A stretch of 34,478 nucleotides of DNA from a virus. Numbering within the stretch: position 1 is the first letter of the stretch; every line of letters begins with the position of its first letter. This document shows, one piece after another, positions 1 through 6,337 of this stretch. The notes under the pieces were generated by a model. It worked only from the letters and a program-made list of their open reading frames with translations. It did not search any database and was not told the origin of the DNA. The position numbers and the translations under genes are program-made. The stretch lies in the IMG/VR virus record IMGVR_UViG_3300025009_000287, positions 1-34,478 of that record. One strand, written 5' to 3'.

Positions 1-720
1 GGCCATATGTATGTGCCCTAAAAGGCAGGCATCTGCCTGAGCCATAGAAAGAGTCTCGGTATCAATAGCGATGTCGGTACCCGGCAAAGTCTGTGTCTCT
101 GAAATTTTGGAACCCTTCATCGAGAAATGACCGTTGAGGATGTGCGGTACCCATGGAAATCGTTTTGCGGCTTGCCCGAACCCGGCAAAGATTGCACCCA
201 TGGCCTGGGCAATATTCTGATTATCAGTTTCGGCTCCCTGCCGGAGCTTCCAGTGCTCTTTGGTCGGGGCCGGGATCTGGGTCACACACAGGGCAATTTT
301 ATCCGAAAGAATTGTTGTGTCAGATGATTCATGCCATACATAAAATGCTTTGGAAATTCCATTAACCATGTGATCAACTCGGCAAAGATAAATTTGCTCA
401 GGCTTTGTGGAAACATGGATAGGGTTTTTCCCGGCAACAAACTTTAGAAGCTCTGGGGTCTGGCCATCATGTGACGGAGTGCCAACGACCACTGCAACCG
501 GGGCGATATTAGAAAGATTTCTGAACTGTGCGGCAATCGTTTTAGCGGACTTGGTATCAACGCCAAGATACTGAGAGTTAGTAACGTCACCGCTGCATAT
601 GATCACATCTGGGCGTTTCGAACCGGCCACGTCAATCATGAATTCCATACACTTCTTGATTTCATCATGGTCTTTTTCGCTGTAATGAATATCTGCTATA
701 TGTAATATTCTTATTCCCAT
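1..720 (-). CDS. SbcD/Mre11-type metallophosphoesterase nuclease (3'-truncated by window edge)
   Basis: The frame is open from the ATG at 718-720 to the left edge, giving 240 N-terminal residues. The calcineurin-like phosphoesterase metal motifs appear in order: D10-x-H12 in HIADIH, G44-D45, a GTPSHD variant of GNHD at 80-85, G197-H198, and G235-H-I-H238. This set is typical of SbcD, Mre11 and phage T4 gp47, the nuclease subunit that trims DNA ends with an SbcC/gp46 ATPase partner, which would lie to the left of the window. The start overlaps the stop of the upstream gene (ATGA). AAGGAG lies 7 nt before this ATG; an in-frame ATG at 723 is possible. Its place in one operon with a probable annealing protein suggests phage recombination or replication-restart work. 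Family call strong; precise role inferred. Confidence 0.88.
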   Translation of the reverse strand, partial: MGIRILHIADIHYSEKDHDEIKKCMEFMIDVAGSKRPDVIICSGDVTNSQYLGVDTKSAKTIAAQFRNLSNIAPVAVVVGTPSHDGQTPELLKFVAGKNPIHVSTKPEQIYLCRVDHMVNGISKAFYVWHESSDTTILSDKIALCVTQIPAPTKEHWKLRQGAETDNQNIAQAMGAIFAGFGQAAKRFPWVPHILNGHFSMKGSKISETQTLPGTDIAIDTETLSMAQADACLLGHIHMA

Positions 721-1802
721 CATGCAGCTCCTTTCTTTGCAGTCAAAATATGTTTGAAATAATCCGTCCGCCCTTCCTGACTCCACAGGTGGAGCGGTGG
801 ATTATTTTTCATATCGTGGTCATAGTGCCGGTAATTATTCCGCTTGATCATGGACAGGATGGTTTTTTCCTGATCTTCTGGACTTTGATTTTCAAAATCT
901 ATGATCATCCCTTCTTCTTTGGATAAACAATTATCCGGCTCCGGCTCTTCTAAATTTTCTGGGTCTTCCGGTTCTTCCTCCTCTTCCTTTACTTCTATCC
1001 GTTGAATTTGCTTGACCTGGGGAACTGTAAGGCAAGAGGCAGGGGCAGGGATTCCATAAATCGCCTGGTAGGCGGCTTGCTGATATTGGGCAAGCTGCGC
1101 CTGTTGAACCATTGGATTCAACCCGTCCAGGATATAGCGCACGATGTAAAAGGATTTTGATATTCCATCGTGCAGAGTCTTGTTATTCTTTGCAGGCGCA
1201 AAGGCAACCGGCAAATGCAGAACATGCCGTACCACTCTTGTCTGTGCTCCTGAAGCACAACGCTCTTCGATGGTTTCCCTAATTTGGTTAATGTCTCTAT
1301 CGGTATAATGTTTAACGTATTCCGCCTTTTGTGCCGGCCATGGCTTTTTTATGTCCCACCCTTTTGGGTCTTTTCCTCCACCATATTTGTTTTTATGCTC
1401 CCAATCCTCAGAGTATTTGGATTCCATAGCACCTTTCTTTGCATTCAAATCTATGTGTTTTTGGGAGCATATTTCAGCTTGTAAGCCGTCTTGAGTCCGG
1501 ATTCGGCCAACCGCCATAAACGAACAATCTGCCGGGTTGGATCGGGTATCCGTTCGCCTTGAATGTTCTGCTGACCACTGGATTCCTGCAGCATCGCCCA
1601 ATTTAAGGGCGGCGGCGTGGTGCATGCCAAATTTGCCGGATGTGGGATAGAAGTCGCTTGCAGAAAGCTTGACTATGGAAAGTACAGGGATAAAGAGGCC
1701 ATTTGTTTCTGGCAATGGTGGAGACGGAAGATAGACGAAATGTCCGTCCTTTTCGGCCTGGGTGAGTTTTTCCCGGAGATCTTTATTTTGATCAGTCATC
1801 AT
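720..1802 (-). CDS. Probable phage single-strand annealing/recombination protein (RecT/Rad52-like group)
   Basis: 360 residues, start overlapping the KilA-N gene stop (ATGA) with GGGAGG upstream; the second ATG at 1799 is equally possible. No catalytic motif is visible. The N-terminal 120 residues (SGKFGMHHAAALKLGDAAGI, then a RRTDTR segment and a GRIRTQDG strand) and the later basic segment around TRVVRHVLHLP resemble phage proteins of the RecT/Rad52-type annealing group, where a DAAGI-like helix and an RxxRxxL helix recur. Residues about 270-300 are a strongly acidic, proline-rich tail like the SSB- or partner-binding tails of recombination proteins. It sits directly upstream of an SbcD-type nuclease, the usual nuclease plus annealer pairing. 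The assignment rests on this resemblance and context, not on a decisive motif. Confidence 0.5.
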   Translation of the reverse strand: MMTDQNKDLREKLTQAEKDGHFVYLPSPPLPETNGLFIPVLSIVKLSASDFYPTSGKFGMHHAAALKLGDAAGIQWSAEHSRRTDTRSNPADCSFMAVGRIRTQDGLQAEICSQKHIDLNAKKGAMESKYSEDWEHKNKYGGGKDPKGWDIKKPWPAQKAEYVKHYTDRDINQIRETIEERCASGAQTRVVRHVLHLPVAFAPAKNNKTLHDGISKSFYIVRYILDGLNPMVQQAQLAQYQQAAYQAIYGIPAPASCLTVPQVKQIQRIEVKEEEEEPEDPENLEEPEPDNCLSKEEGMIIDFENQSPEDQEKTILSMIKRNNYRHYDHDMKNNPPLHLWSQEGRTDYFKHILTAKKGAA

Positions 1803-2485
1803 CCCACCTCCCCGAGCAGCACAAGCTCATTCTTGTGGCACCTGATCAAGTTCTCTTTTCGGTCTTCAAAGCTCATGCCTATTTCAATCAGACCTGTATT
1901 AATCCTCTGAAGTCTTTCGAGTTCTGATAGTTCAGCGGCGGTGACAGCATCCCGGACGTTATCAACTCCTTGCTTTTCCCGATATTCTTTGGCTGACATA
2001 CCAAGAACGATCCTGTTTATAAGGTCGGCCTCATTTGAAAAGTGGTAATGCATGGCGGGGTCATGATGTTTTAAAATGGCTTCCGTCATCGGGAGGAAAC
2101 CGGTTTTTGCTTCCAGGCGTTTTCTCTTCCATTCGGCGGCATCTTTTAATTTATTGGCTATCCACCTGTCTAATTTTACTGCGAAAAGAGGGCTTAACCA
2201 CCTTGCAAATTGGAGGGCAAGTTCTTTGTGAAAATATGTTCCACCATATTTCCCCTTTTTGGTTTGGATAAAATCTTCACGAGTCTTATTACCCTCCCCA
2301 AGGGTAATTAACGCGTCAAGATAATCTTCATTTTGTGGTTGTTTCCAAAAATCGTTTGGTCTCTTCGAAAAGAGTTTCGCCATTTCGGTGGCATTGAAAA
2401 ACATTTCCTCAGTTTTAAATAACAGGGAAACATCAACCGTGATTTCCGTTTGATCAATTTCTATGATTTCGTATTTAATTTTCAT
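1799..2485 (-). CDS. KilA-N domain DNA-binding protein
   Basis: Starting at the ATG at 2483-2485 gives about 228 residues. This start is preferred over an upstream one at 2518 because GGGGGTGG precedes it and it overlaps the stop of the small ORF before it (ATGA). The N-terminal half has the KilA-N signature: a FNATEMAKLF helix, a DFWKQ segment, then a GGTYFHKELALQFARWLSP block and a D-R-W-I helix. KilA-N proteins are phage DNA-binding regulators or anti-repressors; the C-terminal half (about 120-228) is helical and charged with no recognised domain. It precedes the annealing and nuclease genes, so it may regulate or assist this early operon. Domain certain; function unknown. Confidence 0.85.
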   Translation of the reverse strand: MKIKYEIIEIDQTEITVDVSLLFKTEEMFFNATEMAKLFSKRPNDFWKQPQNEDYLDALITLGEGNKTREDFIQTKKGKYGGTYFHKELALQFARWLSPLFAVKLDRWIANKLKDAAEWKRKRLEAKTGFLPMTEAILKHHDPAMHYHFSNEADLINRIVLGMSAKEYREKQGVDNVRDAVTAAELSELERLQRINTGLIEIGMSFEDRKENLIRCHKNELVLLGEVG

Positions 2486-2673
2486 CTGACCACCCCCATG
2501 CGGAAACCACGGATCCAACCCTGGACGTTGAATTGTTGGAGATATATTGTCTTTTTTGAAAATGAATTGATGTAGGTTTCGGCCTGGTCTGGCCGGTTGG
2601 AATTCGTACGGAAATGAAAAACCGGTTTTGAGATGGGAATCCCTTCCGGTTTTTCTTGAAGCTGTTTTTTCAT
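2482..2673 (-). CDS. Small hypothetical protein heading the recombination operon
   Basis: 63 residues, basic, no recognisable domain. The stop overlaps the ATG of the KilA-N gene, so the two are probably translationally coupled. The start lies just after a GGGGG run that forms one arm of a hairpin (2679-2696), so the ribosome-binding site could be partly sequestered. It is the first ORF after the leftward promoter at 2723-2752. It may be a genuine small protein or mainly a coupling leader. Confidence 0.55.
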   Translation of the reverse strand: MKKQLQEKPEGIPISKPVFHFRTNSNRPDQAETYINSFSKKTIYLQQFNVQGWIRGFRMGVVR

Positions 2674-2678
2674 CGTGT

Positions 2679-2696
2679 CCCCCTTTTCAGGGGGGC
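2679..2696 (-). promoter_or_regulatory. G/C hairpin overlapping the ribosome-binding region of the leftward recombination operon
   Basis: On the minus strand, CCCCCTGAAAAGGGGG forms a short strong hairpin whose 3' arm is the only Shine-Dalgarno-like sequence ahead of the ATG at 2673. It could control access to the start of the operon. Seen directly; effect inferred. Confidence 0.45.
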
Positions 2697-2716
2697 GATC
2701 GGTGGCGGATCGATCA
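2697..2716. repeat. Copy 1 of a shared motif (CGATCCGCCACCGAT core)
   Basis: The 15-base core CGATCCGCCACCGAT (minus strand) recurs at about 6240-6262 in the same orientation with extended similarity. Within it ATCGGT and ATCGAT are direct repeats 11 bp apart, about one helical turn, which suits a protein-binding site. This copy lies in the 5' leader of the leftward operon. Confidence 0.55.
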
Positions 2717-2722
2717 GTTCAG

Positions 2723-2752
2723 ATTATTTCATGATGCGGATTAAAATGTCAA
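2723..2752 (-). promoter_or_regulatory. Leftward sigma70-type promoter for the recombination operon
   Basis: Minus strand: TTGACA (2747-2752) and AATAAT (2723-2728) separated by 18 bp. The transcript would carry the 15-base shared motif and the G/C hairpin before the first ATG at 2673. A perfect -35 box in the expected place makes this convincing. Confidence 0.65.
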
Positions 2753-2781
2753 ATGGTTTTTTTTTGTGATATTCTTATGGC

Positions 2782-3141
2782 ATGAAAAAGGCGATTCTTT
2801 TAATTTTGATATTTCCGGGGTTGATTTGGGCCGGGCATCTTCACCCGGAAAAATGGTATCAGGATAAATGGTGTGCCGAACAGAGCGGCCAGGCTGAGGT
2901 GATTTTACCGGATCAAACCCGGTGTGATTGCATCACGGTAGCGAATGCCGTTGAGGTGGATTTCGCCCGAAAATGGTATGAGGCGGTAGGGCAGGCCCTT
3001 TATTATTCGATGCTGACCGGGAAGCGGGCTGGAATTCTTCTTATAATTGAAGACCCTGGCGATCTGAAATATTGGGACCGGATGAACGAGACTATCCGAC
3101 ATTTCGGGCTTCCGGTGGATTGCTGGAAAACTGAACCCTAA
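2782..3141 (+). CDS. Secreted small protein with PD-(D/E)XK nuclease-like features
   Basis: 119 residues. Residues 1-17 are a Sec signal peptide (MKK, then a hydrophobic run ending LIWA), so the mature protein would be periplasmic or secreted. The core (E39, D49, E58, D60, then ARKWYEAVGQALYYS and a TGKRAGILLIIE strand) matches a family of small phage and bacterial proteins with a reduced PD-(D/E)XK-like fold. The usual E-x-K reads E-V-D here, with K64 nearby, so catalysis is uncertain. It is a lone plus-strand gene between two leftward operons. No Shine-Dalgarno precedes the ATG. An extended -10-like TGTGATATT ends 8 bases before the ATG, so the message may be leaderless. A cargo (moron) gene is likely. 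Confidence 0.65.
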   Translation: MKKAILLILIFPGLIWAGHLHPEKWYQDKWCAEQSGQAEVILPDQTRCDCITVANAVEVDFARKWYEAVGQALYYSMLTGKRAGILLIIEDPGDLKYWDRMNETIRHFGLPVDCWKTEP

Positions 3142-3206
3142 TTAATCACACCCACATGAAGGGCTCAGCGAACCGTCACAGCATTTTGCTCGGCCATTTT
3201 CACATC

Positions 3207-3533
3207 CTAAAGAGAAGGAGATTTGTTCTCCACCATCGCCCCCAATGTCCTGGGTTGGCCACCTCCCCACTCAAGAGGGGAATGGGAAGTCTGAGGAAAC
3301 AATTCTAAATGAGTACCATCAGGTACGGGCAGCACAAAAGCTTGCAGATTATCGCGCACGCAGGCATTGGATAGCGCAGCAAAGAATGCAAGAGACGTAC
3401 GGGCGTCTATTAAAAACGAGTTATCTGATAATCGCCGCACGCCTTTTGGAAGGTTTTGACTTCCTATGGCGCTGTTCAGCAAGTTGTATCCGCTTTGTTT
3501 CCCGAGATCGACGATGATCAATAGGTTGTCCAT
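3207..3533 (-). CDS. Hypothetical small protein, last gene of the repressor/cargo operon
   Basis: 108 residues starting MDNLLIIVDLG, with AGGGAC upstream of the ATG at 3531-3533. It starts 11 bases after the Sel1 gene stop, so it is probably in the same transcript. The central part (LLNSAIGSQNL, RRLSDNSFLIDARTSLAFFAAL, LQAFVLPVPDG) reads like a compact alpha/beta phage protein; the last 30 residues are proline- and glycine-rich and probably unstructured. I do not recognise a family. The opposing ORF at 3245-3517 is taken as its shadow because this frame has the ribosome-binding site and operon context. Confidence 0.65.
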   Translation of the reverse strand: MDNLLIIVDLGKQSGYNLLNSAIGSQNLPKGVRRLSDNSFLIDARTSLAFFAALSNACVRDNLQAFVLPVPDGTHLELFPQTSHSPLEWGGGQPRTLGAMVENKSPSL

Positions 3534-3544
3534 AGCTGGTCCCT

Positions 3545-4453
3545 TTAATTATTAAATTTTGCCCACCACTCTTCGGCTTCTTTTTGTGCTGCATCTATTT
3601 CCACGGACGTCATTCTTGCTGATATTTCCTTGAGAAACTCTCCGGCTTTATCAGAAATGGTTTTGTCATTCCCTGCAATTGCGATACTTAACCACTTATA
3701 GCCTGCTACGGTGTTTATCGGCTCTCCGCCGACCCCATAGGAATAAAAAAGCCCGGTCATCATCTGCGCTTTGGTATTTTTTCTTTCTGCTGCCTTCTTG
3801 TACCACTGGAAGGCAAGGGTTTCGTTTTTGTCCACCCCTTGCCCATCGAAAAACATCTCTCCAATTCTGCACTGAGAAAAAGACTCCCCTTGTGCGGCGG
3901 CTTTTTCGTGCCAATAAAAAGAAAGCTTATAATTAACGGGAATCCCCTGCCCATGATAATACATGTCTCCTAATGCCGCTTGAGCATGGATTGTTCCGGC
4001 CTCAGCAGCCTTTTTAAACCACCTGAATGCCTCCTTATAGTTCTCCGGCATATCGGATTTTCCGACCGAATATATCAACCCTATTTCATACGAGGAGAAC
4101 GCATCTCCCTGGTTCGCAGCCTTCTCAAACCATTTTATTGCTTTTTTATTATCCGCCTGAACTCCAACACCCCTGGTGTAGAGAGATCCAATAGAATATT
4201 GGCAACATACGTCGCCTTCTTTGGCGCATCTTTCAAAAACCTTAAAAACTCTCGCCTTATCTTCGGAAAGGATCACTCCATATTCCTTATAATCGTCACA
4301 AAGCTCTTTCAGTGCTTCGAGATCACCCTTTTCAGACTTAAGAAGTTTTTCGTCATAAAACCTCACCATTTTTTGAGAGATGGTTTCGTCTGCGTGAGCC
4401 AAAAAAACGACGCCTATAAAAACAGCGATGATGATCAATATTGTTTTTTTCAT
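3545..4453 (-). CDS. Secreted Sel1-repeat (SLR) protein
   Basis: 302 residues. Residues 1-21 form a signal peptide (MKKT, hydrophobic run, AHA before D22). From about residue 55 to 275 there are roughly six tandem 36-residue Sel1/HcpA-type repeats with the A-x-x-W-F/Y-x-K-A-A and G-x-x-Y-x-x-G-x-G consensus (KAIKWFEKAANQG, EAFRWFKKAAEAG, LAFQWYKKAAE). Such solenoids mediate protein-protein contacts and in bacteria are often envelope or host-interaction proteins. The start overlaps the stop of the upstream gene (ATGA), so it is coupled to the repressor operon and probably expressed in the lysogen. It is a candidate lysogenic-conversion or exclusion factor; the target is unknown. Confidence 0.88.
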   Translation of the reverse strand: MKKTILIIIAVFIGVVFLAHADETISQKMVRFYDEKLLKSEKGDLEALKELCDDYKEYGVILSEDKARVFKVFERCAKEGDVCCQYSIGSLYTRGVGVQADNKKAIKWFEKAANQGDAFSSYEIGLIYSVGKSDMPENYKEAFRWFKKAAEAGTIHAQAALGDMYYHGQGIPVNYKLSFYWHEKAAAQGESFSQCRIGEMFFDGQGVDKNETLAFQWYKKAAERKNTKAQMMTGLFYSYGVGGEPINTVAGYKWLSIAIAGNDKTISDKAGEFLKEISARMTSVEIDAAQKEAEEWWAKFNN

Positions 4454-4779
4454 CCCACATAATCCTTTCTATACAGTTTTCGGTGGAAGTTGCCCGAGGC
4501 GACCAATAAAAATTTTTTAAGCATGGGGCGATCATCTATGTTATCCAATATTTCATGCATGACCACCGTGTCTTTGTTAATTTTTTCGATTAAACATATG
4601 AACGAATACTCTGCCAGGGAGTATGAGTGCCATAAGGGCAAACCGGTTTTGAAAACCTTATCAATTGCCGCCATGGCGGGTACCGCAGTTGCTGGAGGGA
4701 AAAACCGATACAGGGGAAGGCACATGATGTCATCCCTGTTAAAGTTCAACATGTCGGTTTGGTTTGAATCTATCAGCAT
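4450..4779 (-). CDS. Small protein resembling a single PAS-type domain
   Basis: 109 residues with AGGGA upstream of the ATG at 4777-4779; the stop overlaps the Sel1 gene start. The order of segments (IDSNQTDMLNFNRDDIMC, LPLYRFFPP, AAIDKVFKTGLPLWHSYSL, then strands ending TVVMHEILDN) looks like a PAS fold of the kind ending in E-I-x-D-N, with no output domain attached. If correct it would be a stand-alone sensor or interaction module. It lies between the phage repressor and the secreted Sel1 protein in one apparent transcript, so it is probably lysogen-expressed cargo. The PAS call is by eye and tentative; the gene itself is well supported by coupling. Confidence 0.6.
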   Translation of the reverse strand: MLIDSNQTDMLNFNRDDIMCLPLYRFFPPATAVPAMAAIDKVFKTGLPLWHSYSLAEYSFICLIEKINKDTVVMHEILDNIDDRPMLKKFLLVASGNFHRKLYRKDYVG

Positions 4780-4811
4780 ATGGTCCCTGTTAAAGAAATG
4801 AATGTAATAGT

Positions 4812-4845
4812 CCGGGCGTAGCGGTATTCTTGACGATACGCCCGG
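4812..4845 (-). terminator. Strong hairpin just downstream of the repressor gene
   Basis: CCGGGCGTA and TACGCCCGG form a perfect 9-bp stem with a 16-nt loop, directly after the repressor stop on the minus strand. No U-run follows, so it may be a leaky terminator or an mRNA processing or stabilising element between the repressor and cargo genes rather than a full stop. Confidence 0.5.
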
Positions 4846-4847
4846 TG

Positions 4848-5534
4848 CTATTCCCCCAATGTGCCATTGGCCTGATTTGTTCCCTGGTTCTTTCGTCTTT
4901 CGTCCAACCTGAATTTTATAAAATTTATTACTGCATCAATTTCCTTGGGATCTATCTTGTCAAGCTCAACTGCTAATGAATTTAAAGCAAGGGCTTGTTC
5001 CGGGTTCGAAAACTCATTGACCTTTTGATAATGCTTTACTTTTATAGGGTTTTGATAATCGATAATGTTGGATTGTTGGCTATGTCCCGTCTCTTTCCCC
5101 TGATCAAAAAAAACGGGTTGCCCCTTTATTTCCATTGCCGTCGAGTAGGCGACAGAGGATAAGAGGTCACGAAGCTCCTGTTTTGTCATAGAAACGATAT
5201 TAATCTTGGATGCCTTAAGTGCCTCTCGGTCTTTCTTTGTGAAAGGCCTCTCGTCTTCCATTTTTTCAAGCTCGCCTTCTTCTATAAAAGCCTCTAATTT
5301 TTCATATCCACAAGCTTTGGCTATCTTTGACTGTGTCTCAAAAGTGGCTTTGGTTTTCTCGTTTAGGATTTTGCTTAAATGTCCTTGAGTTATACCCGCC
5401 TTTTTGGCGAGACTGGCCGCCTTCTTGTACCAATTAGCCCTCACTTCTCCCCTGAGGGTGATTAAAAAATAATCATATCGTTCATCTTCAGACATAGATG
5501 ATTTTATAACCACGATGAATAATTCTTGCAACAT
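4848..5534 (-). CDS. CI-like phage repressor (XRE-type helix-turn-helix)
   Basis: 228 residues. A helix-turn-helix spans about 38-70 (SLAKKAGITQGHLSKIL); its recognition segment GITQGHLSK nearly equals GVTQGFLSK of the divergent cro-like protein, so both should read the same operators. The rest is charged and helical, probably oligomerisation; I see no S24 LexA-type peptidase Ser-Lys dyad, so it is not an obvious RecA-cleavable repressor. The start at 5532-5534 has AAGGA upstream; the internal Met near 5495 lacks a ribosome-binding site. One operator-like palindrome overlaps its own start region. It heads an operon with the PAS-like and Sel1 cargo genes. Confidence 0.82.
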   Translation of the reverse strand: MLQELFIVVIKSSMSEDERYDYFLITLRGEVRANWYKKAASLAKKAGITQGHLSKILNEKTKATFETQSKIAKACGYEKLEAFIEEGELEKMEDERPFTKKDREALKASKINIVSMTKQELRDLLSSVAYSTAMEIKGQPVFFDQGKETGHSQQSNIIDYQNPIKVKHYQKVNEFSNPEQALALNSLAVELDKIDPKEIDAVINFIKFRLDERRKNQGTNQANGTLGE

Positions 5535-5589
5535 GAATAAAATATTCCTTTAATGAATTTTAATATTGACATATGAATTTAATATTCAT
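5533..5589. promoter_or_regulatory. Three operator-like palindromes between repressor and cro-like genes
   Basis: Three related sites of the form ATGAAT-N5/6-ATTC: 5533-5549 (ATGAATAAAATATTCCT), 5553-5570 (imperfect, 6-base spacer), and 5573-5589, where ATGAAT and ATTCAT are perfect inverted arms around TTAAT. The third lies between the -35 and -10 of the rightward promoter, the first over the repressor start codon. This is the arrangement expected for a CI/Cro switch. Confidence 0.75.
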
Positions 5590-5594
5590 ATGAT
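5566..5594 (+). promoter_or_regulatory. Rightward early promoter (PR-like)
   Basis: TTGACA at 5566-5571 and TATGAT at 5589-5594 with exactly 17 bp between them. Transcription should begin near 5600-5602, at the cro-like ATG, implying a leaderless message. An operator palindrome fills the spacer. Confidence 0.85.
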
Positions 5595-5601
5595 GCATTC
5601 C

Positions 5602-5823
5602 ATGAAAAACACAAGAATCACACAAGCACAAATAGCAAAGCGAAGCGGGGTAACCCAGGGCTTTTTGAGTAAGTACCTGTCCGGGAAGGCTGACCCTTCC
5701 GTGAAAACCTTAAAAAGGATTTCGAAAGCGACCGGGATAAAAATTTCGGATCTTATCGAGTTATCCCCTGACGAACTTAAAAAAGCATTCAAATTTTTAG
5801 AAATCGAGAAGGAAGTCGCATAG
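5602..5823 (+). CDS. Cro-like helix-turn-helix regulator
   Basis: 73 residues from the ATG at 5602. A longer reading from a TTG at 5566 is rejected because that TTG is part of the promoter -35 box. The helix-turn-helix is at about residues 8-45 (ITQAQIAKRSGVTQGFLSKY), followed by a SVKTLKRISKATGIKISDLI segment typical of XRE/Cro proteins. It is divergent from the repressor with operators between, so it should be the lytic antagonist. No Shine-Dalgarno is present; the ATG lies 7 bases after the -10 box, so translation is probably from a leaderless mRNA, as known for lambda cI from PRM. It is the first gene of the rightward early operon. Confidence 0.82.
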   Translation: MKNTRITQAQIAKRSGVTQGFLSKYLSGKADPSVKTLKRISKATGIKISDLIELSPDELKKAFKFLEIEKEVA

Positions 5824-5895
5824 TGATTTGCGCTGGATACGATAATAGCAACCCCCCAAAAAAAATCATAACAAAACGAATTGCAAGGGATTGTT

Positions 5896-6144
5896 ATGCT
5901 TGATCGTGTCCTTGAGGTGGCGCTTGAAAAGTGCGGGAGTTCAAAGGCTTTGGCCGCTGACTTGGATATATCGCCTCCTGAATTGACGAGATTTCGATCA
6001 GGCGAAATAGGGTTGAAGGTAAAAACATTGAATAGATTGTTTGAAATTTCCGGGCTCAAAATTGGCCCGGCAGATTCTGAAAAAAAGTTAAAAACCGCCC
6101 TCAAGATTATGAGCGAATTATATCTTGAGGCGGATAAAAAATAG
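5896..6144 (+). CDS. CII-like transcriptional regulator
   Basis: 82 residues from the ATG at 5896, which has AAGGGA 7 nt upstream; an upstream TTG at 5881 lacks such a site. A helix-turn-helix runs from about residue 12 to 45 (SSKALAADLDISPPELTRF then SGEIGLKVKTL), followed by a C-terminal helix (KKLKTALKIMSELYLEADKK) that could oligomerise. Size, position after cro and the S-x-x-x-L-A...S-x-x-T-R-F layout resemble lambda CII-type activators, which bind direct repeats. A direct-repeat motif shared by two leader regions (2697-2716 and 6240-6262) is a possible target. The regulator call is firm; CII equivalence is inferred. Confidence 0.7.
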   Translation: MLDRVLEVALEKCGSSKALAADLDISPPELTRFRSGEIGLKVKTLNRLFEISGLKIGPADSEKKLKTALKIMSELYLEADKK

Positions 6145-6230
6145 ACTCCCCTGTTCCGGGAAACAATGCCGAGCGCAGCAACAAGGGCAGGGTGGTTATA
6201 AGGCAAGGTAGAAGTTAAAAATTAATTTAA

Positions 6231-6262
6231 AGAAGGGGTGTATCGGTGGCGGATCGGTCACC
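6231..6262. repeat. Copy 2 of the shared motif inside a G/C inverted repeat
   Basis: The core ATCGGTGGCGGATCG (plus strand, 6242-6256) repeats copy 1 at 2697-2716. Here it is flanked by inverted arms GGGGTG and CACCCC, and it contains ATCGGT twice, 11 bp apart. It lies in the 190-base leader between the cII-like gene and 6337. The rest of that leader (6145-6336) has no recognised element. Confidence 0.55.
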
Positions 6263-6328
6263 CCAAAAGGATGGGAAAAAACGACCTCACAAGGGGATAT
6301 AGCCGCCTCACGAAACGAGGGTAACGGT

Positions 6329-6337
6329 ATGAGTTAA
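6329..6337 (+). other. Two-codon minigene ATG-AGT-TAA overlapping the next start
   Basis: GAGGG lies about 6 nt before this ATG. The ORF is Met-Ser-stop, and its TAA overlaps the ATG of the next gene (TAATG). It could act as a start-stop coupling device. Seen directly; activity inferred. Confidence 0.4.

Noticed and set aside
127-365. Two short plus-strand ORFs at the left edge
   Set aside because: They lie opposite the SbcD-type nuclease frame, which carries all family motifs.
3245-3517. 90-residue plus-strand ORF
   Set aside because: Overlaps the minus-strand gene 3207-3533, which has a ribosome-binding site and operon spacing.
3980-4462. 160-residue plus-strand ORF opposite the Sel1 gene
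   Set aside because: Shadow of the Sel1-repeat frame, whose repeats and signal peptide are unmistakable.
5566-5601. TTG at 5566 as the start of a longer cro-like protein
   Set aside because: The TTG belongs to a perfect -35 box and the upstream codons fall inside the promoter, before any transcript could begin.
5586-6206. 206-residue minus-strand ORF opposite the cro-like and cII-like genes
   Set aside because: It has no ribosome-binding site, low-complexity composition, and lies antisense to two clear helix-turn-helix genes with good starts.
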